Source: Anaerobaca lacustris
GTDB lineage: Bacteria; Planctomycetota; Phycisphaerae; Sedimentisphaerales; Anaerobacaceae
NCBI RefSeq assembly: GCF_030012215.1
Contig: NZ_JASCXX010000009.1
Span: forward strand, 122,801-186,800
Direction of reading: 5' to 3'
DNA: 64,000 bases
Shown here piece after piece: positions 41,876 to 51,116 of the stretch (position 1 is its first letter; each line of letters starts with the position of its first letter). The translations under genes and the position numbers were made by a program. The notes under the pieces were generated by a model, which saw only the letters and a program-made list of their open reading frames with translations, had not been told where the DNA came from and did not search any database.

Positions 41876-44350
41876 TTACTCGGTGCGATCCGGCATCCGC
41901 ATTGTGATGGATCGCTCGATCGCGTTGAAGACGGTGAATCGGACGGTCTGGCCTTTGTTCTCTGTCGTGATGCGGTGCAGATCGTCGAGCGAATCGACGG
42001 CCTGGTCGTTTGCCTTGAGAATGACGTCGCCGCGTCGGAAACCCGCGCCGGCAGCCCGACTTGCCGGCGGGACCTCGACGAAGAGCACGCCCGTCTCGCG
42101 GCCGATGCCGGCGGCGGACTTCTCGGCCTCGCCCGTGAGGTTCTTGACCGTTGCGCCCAACCATGCCACCGGCTTGGGATCGCGGGAGCCTGTCTCCTGA
42201 GGCTGCGTCATGGCGGCGAAGGCACGCGGCACGCGTGCGACCTCGTGCTGGAATGCCGGCTTCAGGACGCCGAACCGATCCATCGAGAAGTTGCGGAAAC
42301 CGAGTTTCAGCGCGGGCGAGCCGTCCCTGACGCGGTAATCGCCACGGGCCGGATCGACGAACATCGGATCGGCCACCACCGAATGCGTATCGAACCCTCT
42401 GGCCTGCCATTGCGCGAAGGTCAGCGGACCGCGGCCGACGCCGGTGATCCGGATCGCGCCGCTTCGCGAGTGGAACAGATTGTCGTCGAACTGCCTGGCG
42501 TGCTCCGGGTTGGCGCGGATGAACTGATAGGGCTCATCGCTGACGAAGATGTTCCGGGCGATCACGTCGTCGCACCCGGGCATCCAGATGTGAAAGCCGC
42601 CGAACCCGTCGATGATGATGTTGTTCTCCACCGTTCGAAAGAACCCTTCGCGCAGCTTCACACCCATGCCCAGGCACAGATTGTCGCGGACGAGATAGTT
42701 GCTCGATCCATCGTCGAGATCGATCCCCCAGGAATGGCCGCCGGGGTGGGCGAAACGGTTGTTGCAGATGATCGTGGTTTTGTGGTTGTCGAGCTTCGCC
42801 CGTTCTTTGGCGAACGGCTCGATGTCCCGGCCGCCGTTGTACGAGGTCTTCCACCATCGGTCGCGTCCCCAACTGTTGAACGGGCCGTGGTCGCCGCTCT
42901 CGCGGACGGTGTCGAAGACGTCGTTGTGCTCGATCATGTGCCCGCCCCAGCAGCCGTCGTTGATGCAGATGGCCGCACGGGGACATTGATAAATCGTGTT
43001 GTGTCTGACTGTGATCTCCTCGCTCATGGAGAGGAACACGCCGGCGACCTGCTTGCCGATGTAGCCGAAGTTGTGCATCAGGTTGTCGTGAACGGTGCAC
43101 TGGGCCGGATAGTCCGGACCTTTCGGGCCGGGCGTCAGGTCGATCTGGTCTTGTGGCAGCGTCGTGCCGTACTCCACGGCCGGCGAGCGAACCGAATCCA
43201 TACTGCCGACCAGGCAGACAGCACTCTCGCCCAGCCGTGTGAACCGGCAGCCCTCGACGCGCACGCGCCGATTGTACCGGCTGAGCAAAACGCCATTGCC
43301 GCCCAGGTCTTCGAAGTGGCAATCCTGAACCGAGCAGTCCTCAGCGCCTTCGACATGGACGGCGGCGAGGCGGGCAATCGACCAGTCGCCTCGCAGCAGG
43401 CGCTCGTAGGGCTCCATGAAGACGCGCTGCGTGTGTCGAAGGTGCAGCCCCCGAAAGTGCAGGTTGCGAACGGGCTCATCGGCCGTGCCGCGAACGACGA
43501 CGAGCTGTTTGAGCCCTGCGCCGATGACCTGCGCCTGCGCCAGATCGACCTCCGGCTCGGGGATCAGATACAGCGTCTTTGTTCGCGCGTCGAAATACCA
43601 TTCGCCCGGTGCGTCCAGCTCTTCGAAGAGGTTCTCGACAAACAGGTAGTCCTTGTGAAAGCCGCCGCGAAAGACGGGGTCGAAGCCGCCGCCCCGATTC
43701 TCCTGCCAGCCGCCTTTGAACCGAATCGCCCCGTCATCATCGACGCGAACGATCTCATAGTGCTTGCTGCCCCACATCGCCTCATGCAAGGCGTGCATGT
43801 ACCCTCCCTCGGGCCGGGTCCAGGTCCTGGCTCGTTCGGTGCTGATGGCGTCGCCGCTGGTGCCGCCGAAGAACTTCGCGTTGGGATCGTAGTTGGGATA
43901 TCGGGCCGGATGCTGTCGTCGGCCGTCGACGAACAGTTGATCGATCTTCTCGATTCGATTGGGGACCCTCGCCGAGACGATGCCATCTGTATACGGCTGC
44001 CAGTCCAACTCCAACGCAAAGCCCCCGCTGAGCACAACCTCTTCGCCCGGATACGCCCAGTACTCGATCCTCGTATCGTTGTCGCCGGAATCGGCGGCGG
44101 TGAACACCACCGGTTCGGTCAGGTAGTAGTCCCCGCCTCGCAGAAAGACCGTGATCCGCTCGACGTCCGCGCTGCGCGCTTGGCGCACCGCATCCCGCGC
44201 CCGCGCCAGCGAGGCAAACGGCCTGTCGATCGAACCGTCGGCGGCGTCATTGCCTCCGGGAGCCACATAGAAGACAGCCGTATCGCCACCGGCGACCGAA
44301 GAAACCACGGCCAGAAGAACCCACAGCACCACACCCACGGGACGCGTCAT
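41876..44350 (-). CDS. Exported parallel beta-helix protein with C-terminal PDZ domain
   Basis: 824 residues from ATG 44350 (AAAGGATCG upstream). Signal peptide GVVLWVLLAVVSSVAG, then FYVAPGGNDAADGSIDRPFASLARARDAVRQAR, the common start of planctomycete beta-helix polysaccharide-active proteins. Repeated coil turns occur around HLRHTQRVF, EDCSVQDCHFEDLGGNGVLLS, NRRVRVEGCRFTRLGESAVCL, EEITVRHNTIYQCPRAAICIND. The last about 105 residues (WLGATVKNLTGEAEKSAAGIGRETGVLFVEVPPASRAAGAGFRRGDVILKANDQAVDSLDDL) form a PDZ domain. Probable polysaccharide lyase or glycosidase-like enzyme; the PDZ tail may tether it or bind peptides. Divergent from the sulfatase pair. Confidence 0.85.
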   Translation of the reverse strand: MTRPVGVVLWVLLAVVSSVAGGDTAVFYVAPGGNDAADGSIDRPFASLARARDAVRQARSADVERITVFLRGGDYYLTEPVVFTAADSGDNDTRIEYWAYPGEEVVLSGGFALELDWQPYTDGIVSARVPNRIEKIDQLFVDGRRQHPARYPNYDPNAKFFGGTSGDAISTERARTWTRPEGGYMHALHEAMWGSKHYEIVRVDDDGAIRFKGGWQENRGGGFDPVFRGGFHKDYLFVENLFEELDAPGEWYFDARTKTLYLIPEPEVDLAQAQVIGAGLKQLVVVRGTADEPVRNLHFRGLHLRHTQRVFMEPYERLLRGDWSIARLAAVHVEGAEDCSVQDCHFEDLGGNGVLLSRYNRRVRVEGCRFTRLGESAVCLVGSMDSVRSPAVEYGTTLPQDQIDLTPGPKGPDYPAQCTVHDNLMHNFGYIGKQVAGVFLSMSEEITVRHNTIYQCPRAAICINDGCWGGHMIEHNDVFDTVRESGDHGPFNSWGRDRWWKTSYNGGRDIEPFAKERAKLDNHKTTIICNNRFAHPGGHSWGIDLDDGSSNYLVRDNLCLGMGVKLREGFFRTVENNIIIDGFGGFHIWMPGCDDVIARNIFVSDEPYQFIRANPEHARQFDDNLFHSRSGAIRITGVGRGPLTFAQWQARGFDTHSVVADPMFVDPARGDYRVRDGSPALKLGFRNFSMDRFGVLKPAFQHEVARVPRAFAAMTQPQETGSRDPKPVAWLGATVKNLTGEAEKSAAGIGRETGVLFVEVPPASRAAGAGFRRGDVILKANDQAVDSLDDLHRITTENKGQTVRFTVFNAIERSITMRMPDRTE

Positions 44351-44456
44351 ATCGATCCTTTCCATCTGCCGCTGAATGACGAACGTGCCCGTCTATTTGA
44401 CAACGAACCGAGCCGCAAAGCAACCCCACTCTGACGTGGACATCTGTCGATCATCC

Positions 44457-44490
44457 TTGCCTCATCGCGCCCGATGCGCCATAATGGCGC
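44457..44490 (+). promoter_or_regulatory. Promoter and palindrome before the sulfatase pair
   Basis: TTGCCT (44457-44462) and CATAAT (44480-44485) are 17 bp apart. The -10 lies inside GCGCCAT-A-ATGGCGC (44476-44490), a perfect palindrome that could be a repressor site. Confidence 0.45.
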
Positions 44491-44532
44491 CGAATCAATG
44501 GCCTGCGAACCACCGTCAAGGAGTGCCATACG

Positions 44533-46077
44533 ATGACACATGACTCGCTGACCCGCCGTGACTTCCTCAAAGCCACGGGTTGCCTGGCGGCCATGGGGGC
44601 CTTGGTCGCCTGTCGTGGCGAGGGCGACGCATGCGTCGCCCCTACGGTCGCAGCCGTTCGCCCGAATATCGTGATTGTTCTCGCGGACGATCTGGGGTAC
44701 GGCGATCCGGGCTGCTACAACGCTCAGTCGAAGATCCCGACGCCGCATATGGATCGGCTGGCGGCCGAAGGGATTCGCTTCACCGATGCGCACTCGCCGT
44801 CGGCGGTCTGCACGCCCACGCGATACAGTCTGCTGACCGGGCGTTACTGTTGGCGGTCGAGCCTCAAGAGCGGCGTGCTGTGGGGCTACAGCGAGCCGCT
44901 GATCGAAACCGACCGGCTCACACTCGCCTCGATGCTCAAACGGCACGGCTACCGCACCGGCTGCGTCGGCAAGTGGCATCTGGGCCTTGGCTGGGTCACG
45001 AGCGACGGCGAGACGGCCAAGGCCGACAACGTCGATTGGAACCGGCCGGTGACACATGGGCCGCAATCGCTCGGATTCGACTCCAGTTTCATCCTTCCCG
45101 CCTCTCTCGATATGGACCCCTACTGCTGGCTGGAAAACGGCCGGGTCGTCGAGGCGCCGACCGACCACACCCCCGCCAGCAAACGCCGCTGGGATGGGGG
45201 CGGAGGCTACTGGCGGGCCGGACCGATTGCACCTTCGTTCGATTTCACAAACGTCCTGCCCACCATCACGAGCAACGCCGTTGAGTTTGTCAAGCGACAA
45301 GAGAGAGACAGCCCGTTCTTCCTCTATGTCCCATTGACCGCGCCGCACACACCCTGGATGCCGACGGACGAGTTTCGCGGCACCACCGAGGTCGATTGGT
45401 ACGGTGACTTCGTCGCGCAGACGGACGCCTCCATCGGACGAATCGTCAAGGCGCTGGACGATGCCGGCTTCCGCGACGAGACGCTGGTGATCGTCACGTC
45501 CGACAACGGTTCGCACTGGCCGGTTGCGCAGATCGAGAGGTTCGGCCATCGCGCCAACGGCAATTGGCGCGGGCAGAAGGCGGACATCCACGAAGGCGGG
45601 CACCGCGTCCCGTTCGTGTGCCGCTGGCCGGGACGGATCGAGCCCGGCTCGCGCAGCGACCAGACGATCTGCCTGACCGACCTGATGGCGACCTTTGCAG
45701 CGATTGTGGGTGATACGTTGCCTTCCAGCGCGGGGCCCGACAGCTACAACATCCTGCCGGCCATGCTGGCCCCGAAACTGGCCGAGCCGATCCGCGAGGC
45801 CATCGTCCATCATTCCCTGCACGGCACGTTCGCCATCCGCCAGGGTCCGTGGAAGCTGATCGACGGCCTCGGCTCGGGCGGCTTCACCGCCCCACAGAAG
45901 ATCGAGCCAGAGCTGGGCGAACCCGCCGGACAGCTCTACAACCTCGACAACGATCCCGCCGAGCAGAACAACCTCTGGTCGCAACGGCCGGAGATCGTGA
46001 CACGTCTGGCCGCTTTGCTCGAACGCTATAAGCAGCAGGGCCACAGTCGACCGACTCTTTCCGAGGTACGCACATGA
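44533..46077 (+). CDS. Tat-type sulfatase (S1 family), first of a pair
   Basis: 514 residues. Twin-arginine start LTRRDFLKATGCLAAMGALVAC, whose Cys could also be a lipobox. NIVIVLADDLGYGDPGCYN holds the calcium-binding Asp pair; the formylglycine motif is CTPTR (C93), with Thr where Ser or Ala is more common. GKWHLG, VTSDNGSHWP and KADIHEGGHRVPFVCRWPG follow. It should cleave sulfate esters, probably on an exported polysaccharide. A palindromic repeat encodes EGDACVAPT right after the signal region. Stop overlaps the next gene by ATGA. Confidence 0.9.
   Translation: MTHDSLTRRDFLKATGCLAAMGALVACRGEGDACVAPTVAAVRPNIVIVLADDLGYGDPGCYNAQSKIPTPHMDRLAAEGIRFTDAHSPSAVCTPTRYSLLTGRYCWRSSLKSGVLWGYSEPLIETDRLTLASMLKRHGYRTGCVGKWHLGLGWVTSDGETAKADNVDWNRPVTHGPQSLGFDSSFILPASLDMDPYCWLENGRVVEAPTDHTPASKRRWDGGGGYWRAGPIAPSFDFTNVLPTITSNAVEFVKRQERDSPFFLYVPLTAPHTPWMPTDEFRGTTEVDWYGDFVAQTDASIGRIVKALDDAGFRDETLVIVTSDNGSHWPVAQIERFGHRANGNWRGQKADIHEGGHRVPFVCRWPGRIEPGSRSDQTICLTDLMATFAAIVGDTLPSSAGPDSYNILPAMLAPKLAEPIREAIVHHSLHGTFAIRQGPWKLIDGLGSGGFTAPQKIEPELGEPAGQLYNLDNDPAEQNNLWSQRPEIVTRLAALLERYKQQGHSRPTLSEVRT
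44622..44645 (+). repeat. REP-like palindrome (GACGC subtype) inside the sulfatase gene
   Basis: GGGCGACGCATGCGTCGCCC followed by CTAC, identical in core to the copy at 28800 but read in a different frame (GDACVAPT). It lies between the signal/lipobox and the catalytic domain. Confidence 0.75.
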
Positions 46078-47495
46078 ACCGACGTGACTTCATCAAGACC
46101 ATCGGTCTGGCCTGCGCGGGCTTGACCATACCAGCCCATCGACGTCTCGTGGCCAACACGGGCGGTGTGTCCGAGCAGCGGCGACCCAACTTCATCGTCA
46201 TTTTCTGTGACGACTTGGGCTATGGCGATCTGGGGTGCTTCGGCCATCCGACGATTCGTACGCCCCATCTCGATCGCATGGCGACCGAGGGTCAGAAGTG
46301 GACGAGCTTCTACGTTGGCGCCTCGGTCTGCACGCCCAGCCGGGCGGCGTTGTTGACCGGCCGCCTGCCGATCCGCAGCGGTATGTGCAGCAGCGTCCGG
46401 CGCGTGCTGTTCCCGGACTCGGCCGGTGGACTGCCCCAGAGCGAAATCACCATCGCCCGGGCGCTCAAGCCGCAGGACTATGCGACCGCCTGCGTCGGCA
46501 AATGGCACCTGGGCCACCTGCCCCAGTACCTGCCCACGCGCCACGGATTCGACTCGTATTTCGGGATCCCGTACAGCAACGACATGGACCGTGTCGCCGG
46601 CGAGGGGCGTCAGGCTTTCTGGGACCCGAAGATCGAGTACTGGAACGTGCCGCTGATGCGCGACGAAGAGATCATCGAGCGACCCGCCGACCAGAACACC
46701 ATCACCAAACGCTACGCGGACGAGGCCGTGCGATTCATCGAGCAGAAGCGCAACGAACCGTTCTTCCTTTATCTGGCCCACAGCCTCCCCCACGTGCCAC
46801 TGTTCACTTCGGATGAGTTCCGTGATACGAGCCGTCGCGGCCTGTACGGCGATGTGATCGAGGAGATCGACGCGGGCGTCGGTCGCATTCTCGACACGCT
46901 CAGGAAGCACAACCTCGACGAGAACACGTTCGTCGTCTTCACTTCCGACAACGGCCCCTGGCTGCCCTTCAACGAGCATGGCGGTTCAGCCGGCCTGCTG
47001 CGCGAGGGCAAGGGCTGCACGTACGAAGGCGGGATGCGCGTGCCGACGGTCTGCTGGTGGCCGGGCAGGATCAAGCCCGGGGTCGTGCTCGACATGGGTG
47101 CGACGATGGACCTCTACACCACGATTCTCAAGCTGGCCGGCGCCGAGGTGCCGTCCGACCGCGTCGTCGATGGGCTCGACCTGCAGCCGGCGCTGTTCGG
47201 CACCGGTCCCAGCCCCCGCAATACCATGTTCTACTATCGCGGGACCGAGCTATACGCTGTCCGCAAAGGCCCCTACAAAGCCCATTTCGTCACACGCTCG
47301 GCCTACGGGAGCGACAAGCCGGTCAAGCACGACCCGCCCGTGCTCTACCATCTCGAACACGACCCGTCGGAGAAGAACGACGTCGCCAAAAACCACCCCG
47401 ACGTCATCGCCGAAATCATCAAGGAGGTCGAAAGACACCGCGCCACCCTCATCCCCGTAGAGGACCAGCTCGCCAAACGCATTCCAAAGGGCTGA
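46074..47495 (+). CDS. Tat-type sulfatase (S1 family), second of a pair
   Basis: 473 residues, coupled to the first sulfatase by ATGA overlap. NRRDFIKTIGLACAGLTIPAH is a Tat signal; NFIVIFCDDLGYGDLGCFGHPTIRTPHLDRMA, CTPSR (C86), GKWHLGHLPQYLPTRHGFDSYFGIPYSNDMD, FTSDNGPWLPF and GGMRVPTVCWWPGRIKPG match arylsulfatase A-like enzymes. No formylglycine-generating enzyme gene is seen in the window. Acts on sulfated glycans outside the cytoplasm. Confidence 0.92.
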   Translation: MNRRDFIKTIGLACAGLTIPAHRRLVANTGGVSEQRRPNFIVIFCDDLGYGDLGCFGHPTIRTPHLDRMATEGQKWTSFYVGASVCTPSRAALLTGRLPIRSGMCSSVRRVLFPDSAGGLPQSEITIARALKPQDYATACVGKWHLGHLPQYLPTRHGFDSYFGIPYSNDMDRVAGEGRQAFWDPKIEYWNVPLMRDEEIIERPADQNTITKRYADEAVRFIEQKRNEPFFLYLAHSLPHVPLFTSDEFRDTSRRGLYGDVIEEIDAGVGRILDTLRKHNLDENTFVVFTSDNGPWLPFNEHGGSAGLLREGKGCTYEGGMRVPTVCWWPGRIKPGVVLDMGATMDLYTTILKLAGAEVPSDRVVDGLDLQPALFGTGPSPRNTMFYYRGTELYAVRKGPYKAHFVTRSAYGSDKPVKHDPPVLYHLEHDPSEKNDVAKNHPDVIAEIIKEVERHRATLIPVEDQLAKRIPKG

Positions 47496-47569
47496 TCCGC
47501 GCCAAGGTGCGTCCCGAGGTCACGGCGGCGCATGGCCGTTGTTGCGGAGCGAGGGTGCCGGGTCGGTTC

Positions 47570-48754
47570 TCACTGGTTCTTGAGGAAGAGGTAGTAGAGT
47601 CGGCCTTCCTGGTAGGTCTGGCCGGCCAGGTGGCCCGCCTCATCACCCTCGCCCATGTAGATGTCGCATCGGCCGGGCGCGCGGATGGCCCCGCCGGTGT
47701 CCTGGTCGAGGACGAAGCCTTCGTACGGCTTCTCGACAACACCGGCATGGCCCGCGTGCGGCACCGTCGTTGAGATGAACGCCAGGGCGGCGCGGGGGAA
47801 GATGGATTTGTCGGTGGCAATGGTGCGCATGGGTGTGACCGGCTCGTTCAGACTGCCGTGCGGGGTCTCCTCGGCGATTCGGAAGAAGACATAACGAGGA
47901 TTTCGCTGGGTATACCGTTCCACCTGATCGGGATGTTGCCTGAAATAGTCGATCATCGCTCCCAGGCTCATCCGGTCGCTTGGGATCCTGCCGTCGGCCA
48001 CCAGCGCCTTGGCCACACTGACGTATTCATGGCCGCTGTTGGCGGCATAGCCGACTGTGATGATCTGTCCGTCCGGCATGCGCAGCTTGGCCGATCCCTG
48101 AACATGCGCGATGTACACCTCAAATGGGTCGGCCAGCCAAACCAGTTCCTGGCCTTTGAGGGCCCCCGACCGTTCGAGTGCGGCTCGGTCCGGATACGCC
48201 GTAATGAGCCCGGCAGGATCGCGGCGGCCCAGCGTTTGCCCCTCCGGCCCTTTGACCAAGTCGTCGGGCATCGTGTACAGGGGATACGCGAAGCGCGCGG
48301 TCCGTTCGAAGGAGGCTTCGAAAATCGGCGTGTAGTAGCCGGTGAACAACACGGTCCCACGGTCGTCACAGCCGACGGACATGTAGACGTCGAAATGGGC
48401 GCGAATGATCCCGTTGAGTTCGGCAGGCCGGATACCTGAATCCGCAAAGGTCAGGAACGCCTCCAGCGTCTTGACCACCCGATCGTGGCTGATGTCGCGG
48501 TAGGGATAGTACTGTTGACTCGATGCCTTGCTGAGGTAGTTCAGGCTCCTCTCGGTCGCCGTCTTCAGCGTGTCAAGATCCCGCCAGGCCTCGCGGAAAT
48601 CCGGCATCTCGTTCGCATCGTTGATCTTGCGCAGGGCGAGTTGTCCCGGTGGCAGGGGTCGATCGTATTGAATGTGCGTCTCGACGACCTTCGTGCGGCA
48701 GCCGAACCCCCCGATCAACAGCAGCAACAGCCCGAAACGAACTCCTTGCCTCAT
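47570..48754 (-). CDS. mltA: Membrane-bound lytic murein transglycosylase A
   Basis: 394 residues from ATG 48754 with GAGGTG upstream; lipoprotein signal LLLLLIGGFGC. GTVLFTGYYTPIFEASFERTARFAYPLYTMPDDL, GRRDPAGLITAYPDRAALERSGALKGQELVWLADPFEVYIAHVQGSAKLRMPDGQ and QDTGGAIRAPGRCDIYMGEGDEAGHLAGQTYQEGRLYYLFLKN are the MltA and 3D domains, with the catalytic Asp in the DTGGAI...D region. It cuts peptidoglycan with 1,6-anhydromuramoyl formation, showing that this organism has a murein sacculus. Confidence 0.93.
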   Translation of the reverse strand: MRQGVRFGLLLLLIGGFGCRTKVVETHIQYDRPLPPGQLALRKINDANEMPDFREAWRDLDTLKTATERSLNYLSKASSQQYYPYRDISHDRVVKTLEAFLTFADSGIRPAELNGIIRAHFDVYMSVGCDDRGTVLFTGYYTPIFEASFERTARFAYPLYTMPDDLVKGPEGQTLGRRDPAGLITAYPDRAALERSGALKGQELVWLADPFEVYIAHVQGSAKLRMPDGQIITVGYAANSGHEYVSVAKALVADGRIPSDRMSLGAMIDYFRQHPDQVERYTQRNPRYVFFRIAEETPHGSLNEPVTPMRTIATDKSIFPRAALAFISTTVPHAGHAGVVEKPYEGFVLDQDTGGAIRAPGRCDIYMGEGDEAGHLAGQTYQEGRLYYLFLKNQ

Positions 48755-48902
48755 GGTCACCTCTTCGATCCATCCCAAGCGCGCCAGGTCCTCACCGCCC
48801 GGCCGACGCCATATTAAGCAGCCTGGGCGTCGAAATGTAAAGAACAGTTTGCCTGGGAGTCGAGACGTGACCACATCCTGCTGTGCCCCATCCAGTCGGG
48901 AC

Positions 48903-49064
48903 TCAGAGCCCCGACCAAAGCGATGCGCCGAACACGAGAAGCGCCGTCACGGCGGCGGTCCATACCGGCACGTGTCGGCTCAGCAGCAGGAAAACACCAA
49001 TGGTGATGGAGAACGTCACCACAGCCGCAACGGCTTCATAGAGTCTCTTGCGAACGAAAAACAT
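48903..49064 (-). CDS. Small two-helix membrane protein
   Basis: 53 residues from ATG 49064 with GGAG 7 nt upstream: MFFVRKRLYEAVAAVVTFSITIGVFLLLSRHV then PVWTAAVTALLVFGASLWSGL. Two TM helices with a basic N-terminus. The frame is open further upstream but that part looks non-coding. No family recognised. The 300 bp above it, up to the RCC1 gene stop at 49368, hold nothing I can identify. Confidence 0.45.
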   Translation of the reverse strand: MFFVRKRLYEAVAAVVTFSITIGVFLLLSRHVPVWTAAVTALLVFGASLWSGL

Positions 49065-49367
49065 CCCTGATCTCCATGCATTGACCCCGGCTGCGCATAG
49101 CAACGCACGAACGGATTCCGAATCGCCACCGGGAACAAGCAAAAGCACCCTTCTCCGTCCATCCCCCGACGCGTTCAGACCTCTGTCTCGAAAGAAGCTC
49201 GAACCGTGCATCGATCCGTCTGTCTTGCCATCCTTGACGCCACACCCATACCCCATAATCCCCATTTTGTCAATTGTGGCAAATACGTATTTTGCCTGCC
49301 GGCCAGGAGGCAAATGGGGAGAACAAGGAAATCAATCGGCTATCGCAGGAGCAAAGACGGGCGATCT

Positions 49368-51116
49368 CTACTCGTCAGCCGCCCGCTCCGTTGCAGCGCC
49401 GCCCGGCCTGTCGGCGTACCACGCAATGCCCTGGTACGTGCACAGGTCCGGGTAGTCTCTGATGTACGTGTCCTTCTCGTTCTCGTCGATGGTGTAGAAG
49501 TGGGTGCTTAACAAACTGGACCAGAATCGGTACACGGGGATCGCACCGTCCGGCTGTCCGCCCTCTGGATACGCATAGAAGGCGATGCCTTCATACGTCC
49601 AGATGTCGGGGTGCTCGTCGATCAGGCGATCTCTCTCCTCCTTGCTGATGGTGTAGAAATGGGGCGTCAGCGTGTCCGATGTGAAGTGATACACGGGCCG
49701 GACCGAACCGTTGCTGGCGCCTGTGTAGAATTCCACCCCATCGAAAAGCCCGGCCGCCCGGCTCTTGCCCGCCTTCGGCGCCGGGGTCTCCGTTGCGGTG
49801 GCGGCAGCCGCGCTGCTATCGACACCCGGATCCTCTCGCACAACATCCACAGATGCGACGGCATTCGCATCGGCTGGCGGAGCTGCGCCGGCCACCGCAA
49901 GGTCGGGTGCATTGGCATCCACAAGTTCGACGGCATTGACGTCAACCGGCACAGGCTGGACGGCATCGGGCACGTGGACGGGGGCCGGTTCAACCGCATT
50001 GGCGTCCGCCGCGCCCACCGAATCGGAATCCGCCACATCGAGCACGACAGAAACCGCGTCGGGCGAATTGGCATCTGCGGGCTCCGCCGACTCGATTGCA
50101 CTCGGCACGGCCTCGGGCAACTCCGGCACCGCCTCGACGCCCACTGCGTTGGCATCGGCGGGCTCGGCGACGCCGAGGTCGATCGGCTCGGCTATGTCCA
50201 GATCGATCGGCTCGACAACTGCGATGGCCGGTCGCTCGGTCTCGATGGCCAGAGAACGAAAGCCGCCCGCGGCAATGGCGACCACATAGGCGGTTGTCGG
50301 GACGTCGCACTGGCCGTAATCGCCGTGTCCCCAGGCGACGACGGAGCCGTCGGTCTTCAGGGCCAGACTGTGAAACGCCCCGGCCGCAATCGCCACAAAG
50401 CCATTGCCCCCAGGTGCGTCGCACTGCCCATAGTCGTTGCGCCCCCAGGCGGCCAGCGAACCATCGGACCGCAGCGCCAGACTGTGCAGCGAACCCGCGG
50501 CGATGGCCGTGAAATCGTTCCCGGAAGGAACGTCACACTGCCCGTCGCCGTTGCCTCCCCAGGCGACCAGGGAGCCATCGGACCGCAGGGCCAGGCTGTG
50601 GTACAACCCCGCACAGACGGCCGTGAAATCGTTGCCGGAAGGGACATCACACTGGCCGAACTCGTTCCATCCCCAGGCAACCAGCGAACCGTCGAATCGA
50701 ATGGCCAGATTGTGCCAGTGACCCGCAGCCAGGGCAGTGAACTCGCCGCCAGCAGGACCGTTGCGCTGGCCCCTCGTGTTGTCGCCCCATACACCGATCG
50801 AGCCATCGGACCGCAGCGCCAGGCAATGATAGAATCCGGCGGCGATGGCGACGACGCCCTCTTCATCCGGCACGTCGCACTGGCCACTGCCGTTCTCGCC
50901 CCACGCCATCACTATGCCGTCAGCATTCAAGGCTACAGAATGGTACGCTCCCACGGCGATGGCCACATGCCCGGCGTCGCCGGCGTACGTCGGCAGCGGA
51001 CCATAGTCCTGCCCCCACCAGATGAGAGAGTCGCCCCGGGCCTGACCTCCGGCCCACGCGGAGCATGCCTGGCAGCAGGCCAAGGCAATCCAAATATGGC
51101 ACACGATGCGAGACAT
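49368..51116 (-). CDS. Secreted RCC1-repeat protein with DUF5648 tail
   Basis: 582 residues from ATG 51116. After a signal peptide, about seven 38-residue repeats of the form FTAIAAGSLHSLALRSDGSL-AAWGRNDYGQCDAPGGNG form an RCC1-type propeller (about 30-285). A long acidic Pro/Ala/Val linker with repeated ADANAV-like words follows (about 290-450). The C-terminus holds two DUF5648 repeats (VRPVYHFTSDTLTPHFYTIS and IPVYRFWSSLLSTHFYTIDE, each with an E-rich helix and EGIAFYA/QGIAWYA). Likely an exported binding protein. The linker words come from a short repeated DNA unit. Confidence 0.85.
   Translation of the reverse strand: MSRIVCHIWIALACCQACSAWAGGQARGDSLIWWGQDYGPLPTYAGDAGHVAIAVGAYHSVALNADGIVMAWGENGSGQCDVPDEEGVVAIAAGFYHCLALRSDGSIGVWGDNTRGQRNGPAGGEFTALAAGHWHNLAIRFDGSLVAWGWNEFGQCDVPSGNDFTAVCAGLYHSLALRSDGSLVAWGGNGDGQCDVPSGNDFTAIAAGSLHSLALRSDGSLAAWGRNDYGQCDAPGGNGFVAIAAGAFHSLALKTDGSVVAWGHGDYGQCDVPTTAYVVAIAAGGFRSLAIETERPAIAVVEPIDLDIAEPIDLGVAEPADANAVGVEAVPELPEAVPSAIESAEPADANSPDAVSVVLDVADSDSVGAADANAVEPAPVHVPDAVQPVPVDVNAVELVDANAPDLAVAGAAPPADANAVASVDVVREDPGVDSSAAAATATETPAPKAGKSRAAGLFDGVEFYTGASNGSVRPVYHFTSDTLTPHFYTISKEERDRLIDEHPDIWTYEGIAFYAYPEGGQPDGAIPVYRFWSSLLSTHFYTIDENEKDTYIRDYPDLCTYQGIAWYADRPGGAATERAADE

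Noticed and set aside
41573..44434. 953-codon plus-strand ORF
   Set aside because: Antisense to the beta-helix-PDZ gene and the zinc-ribbon gene; no domain, crosses several real gene boundaries.
49810..50230. Short repeated words suggestive of a CRISPR or satellite array
   Set aside because: They are codon-level repeats of an Ala/Asp/Val linker inside a continuous reading frame; no regular spacer structure. No CRISPR array was seen anywhere in the window.
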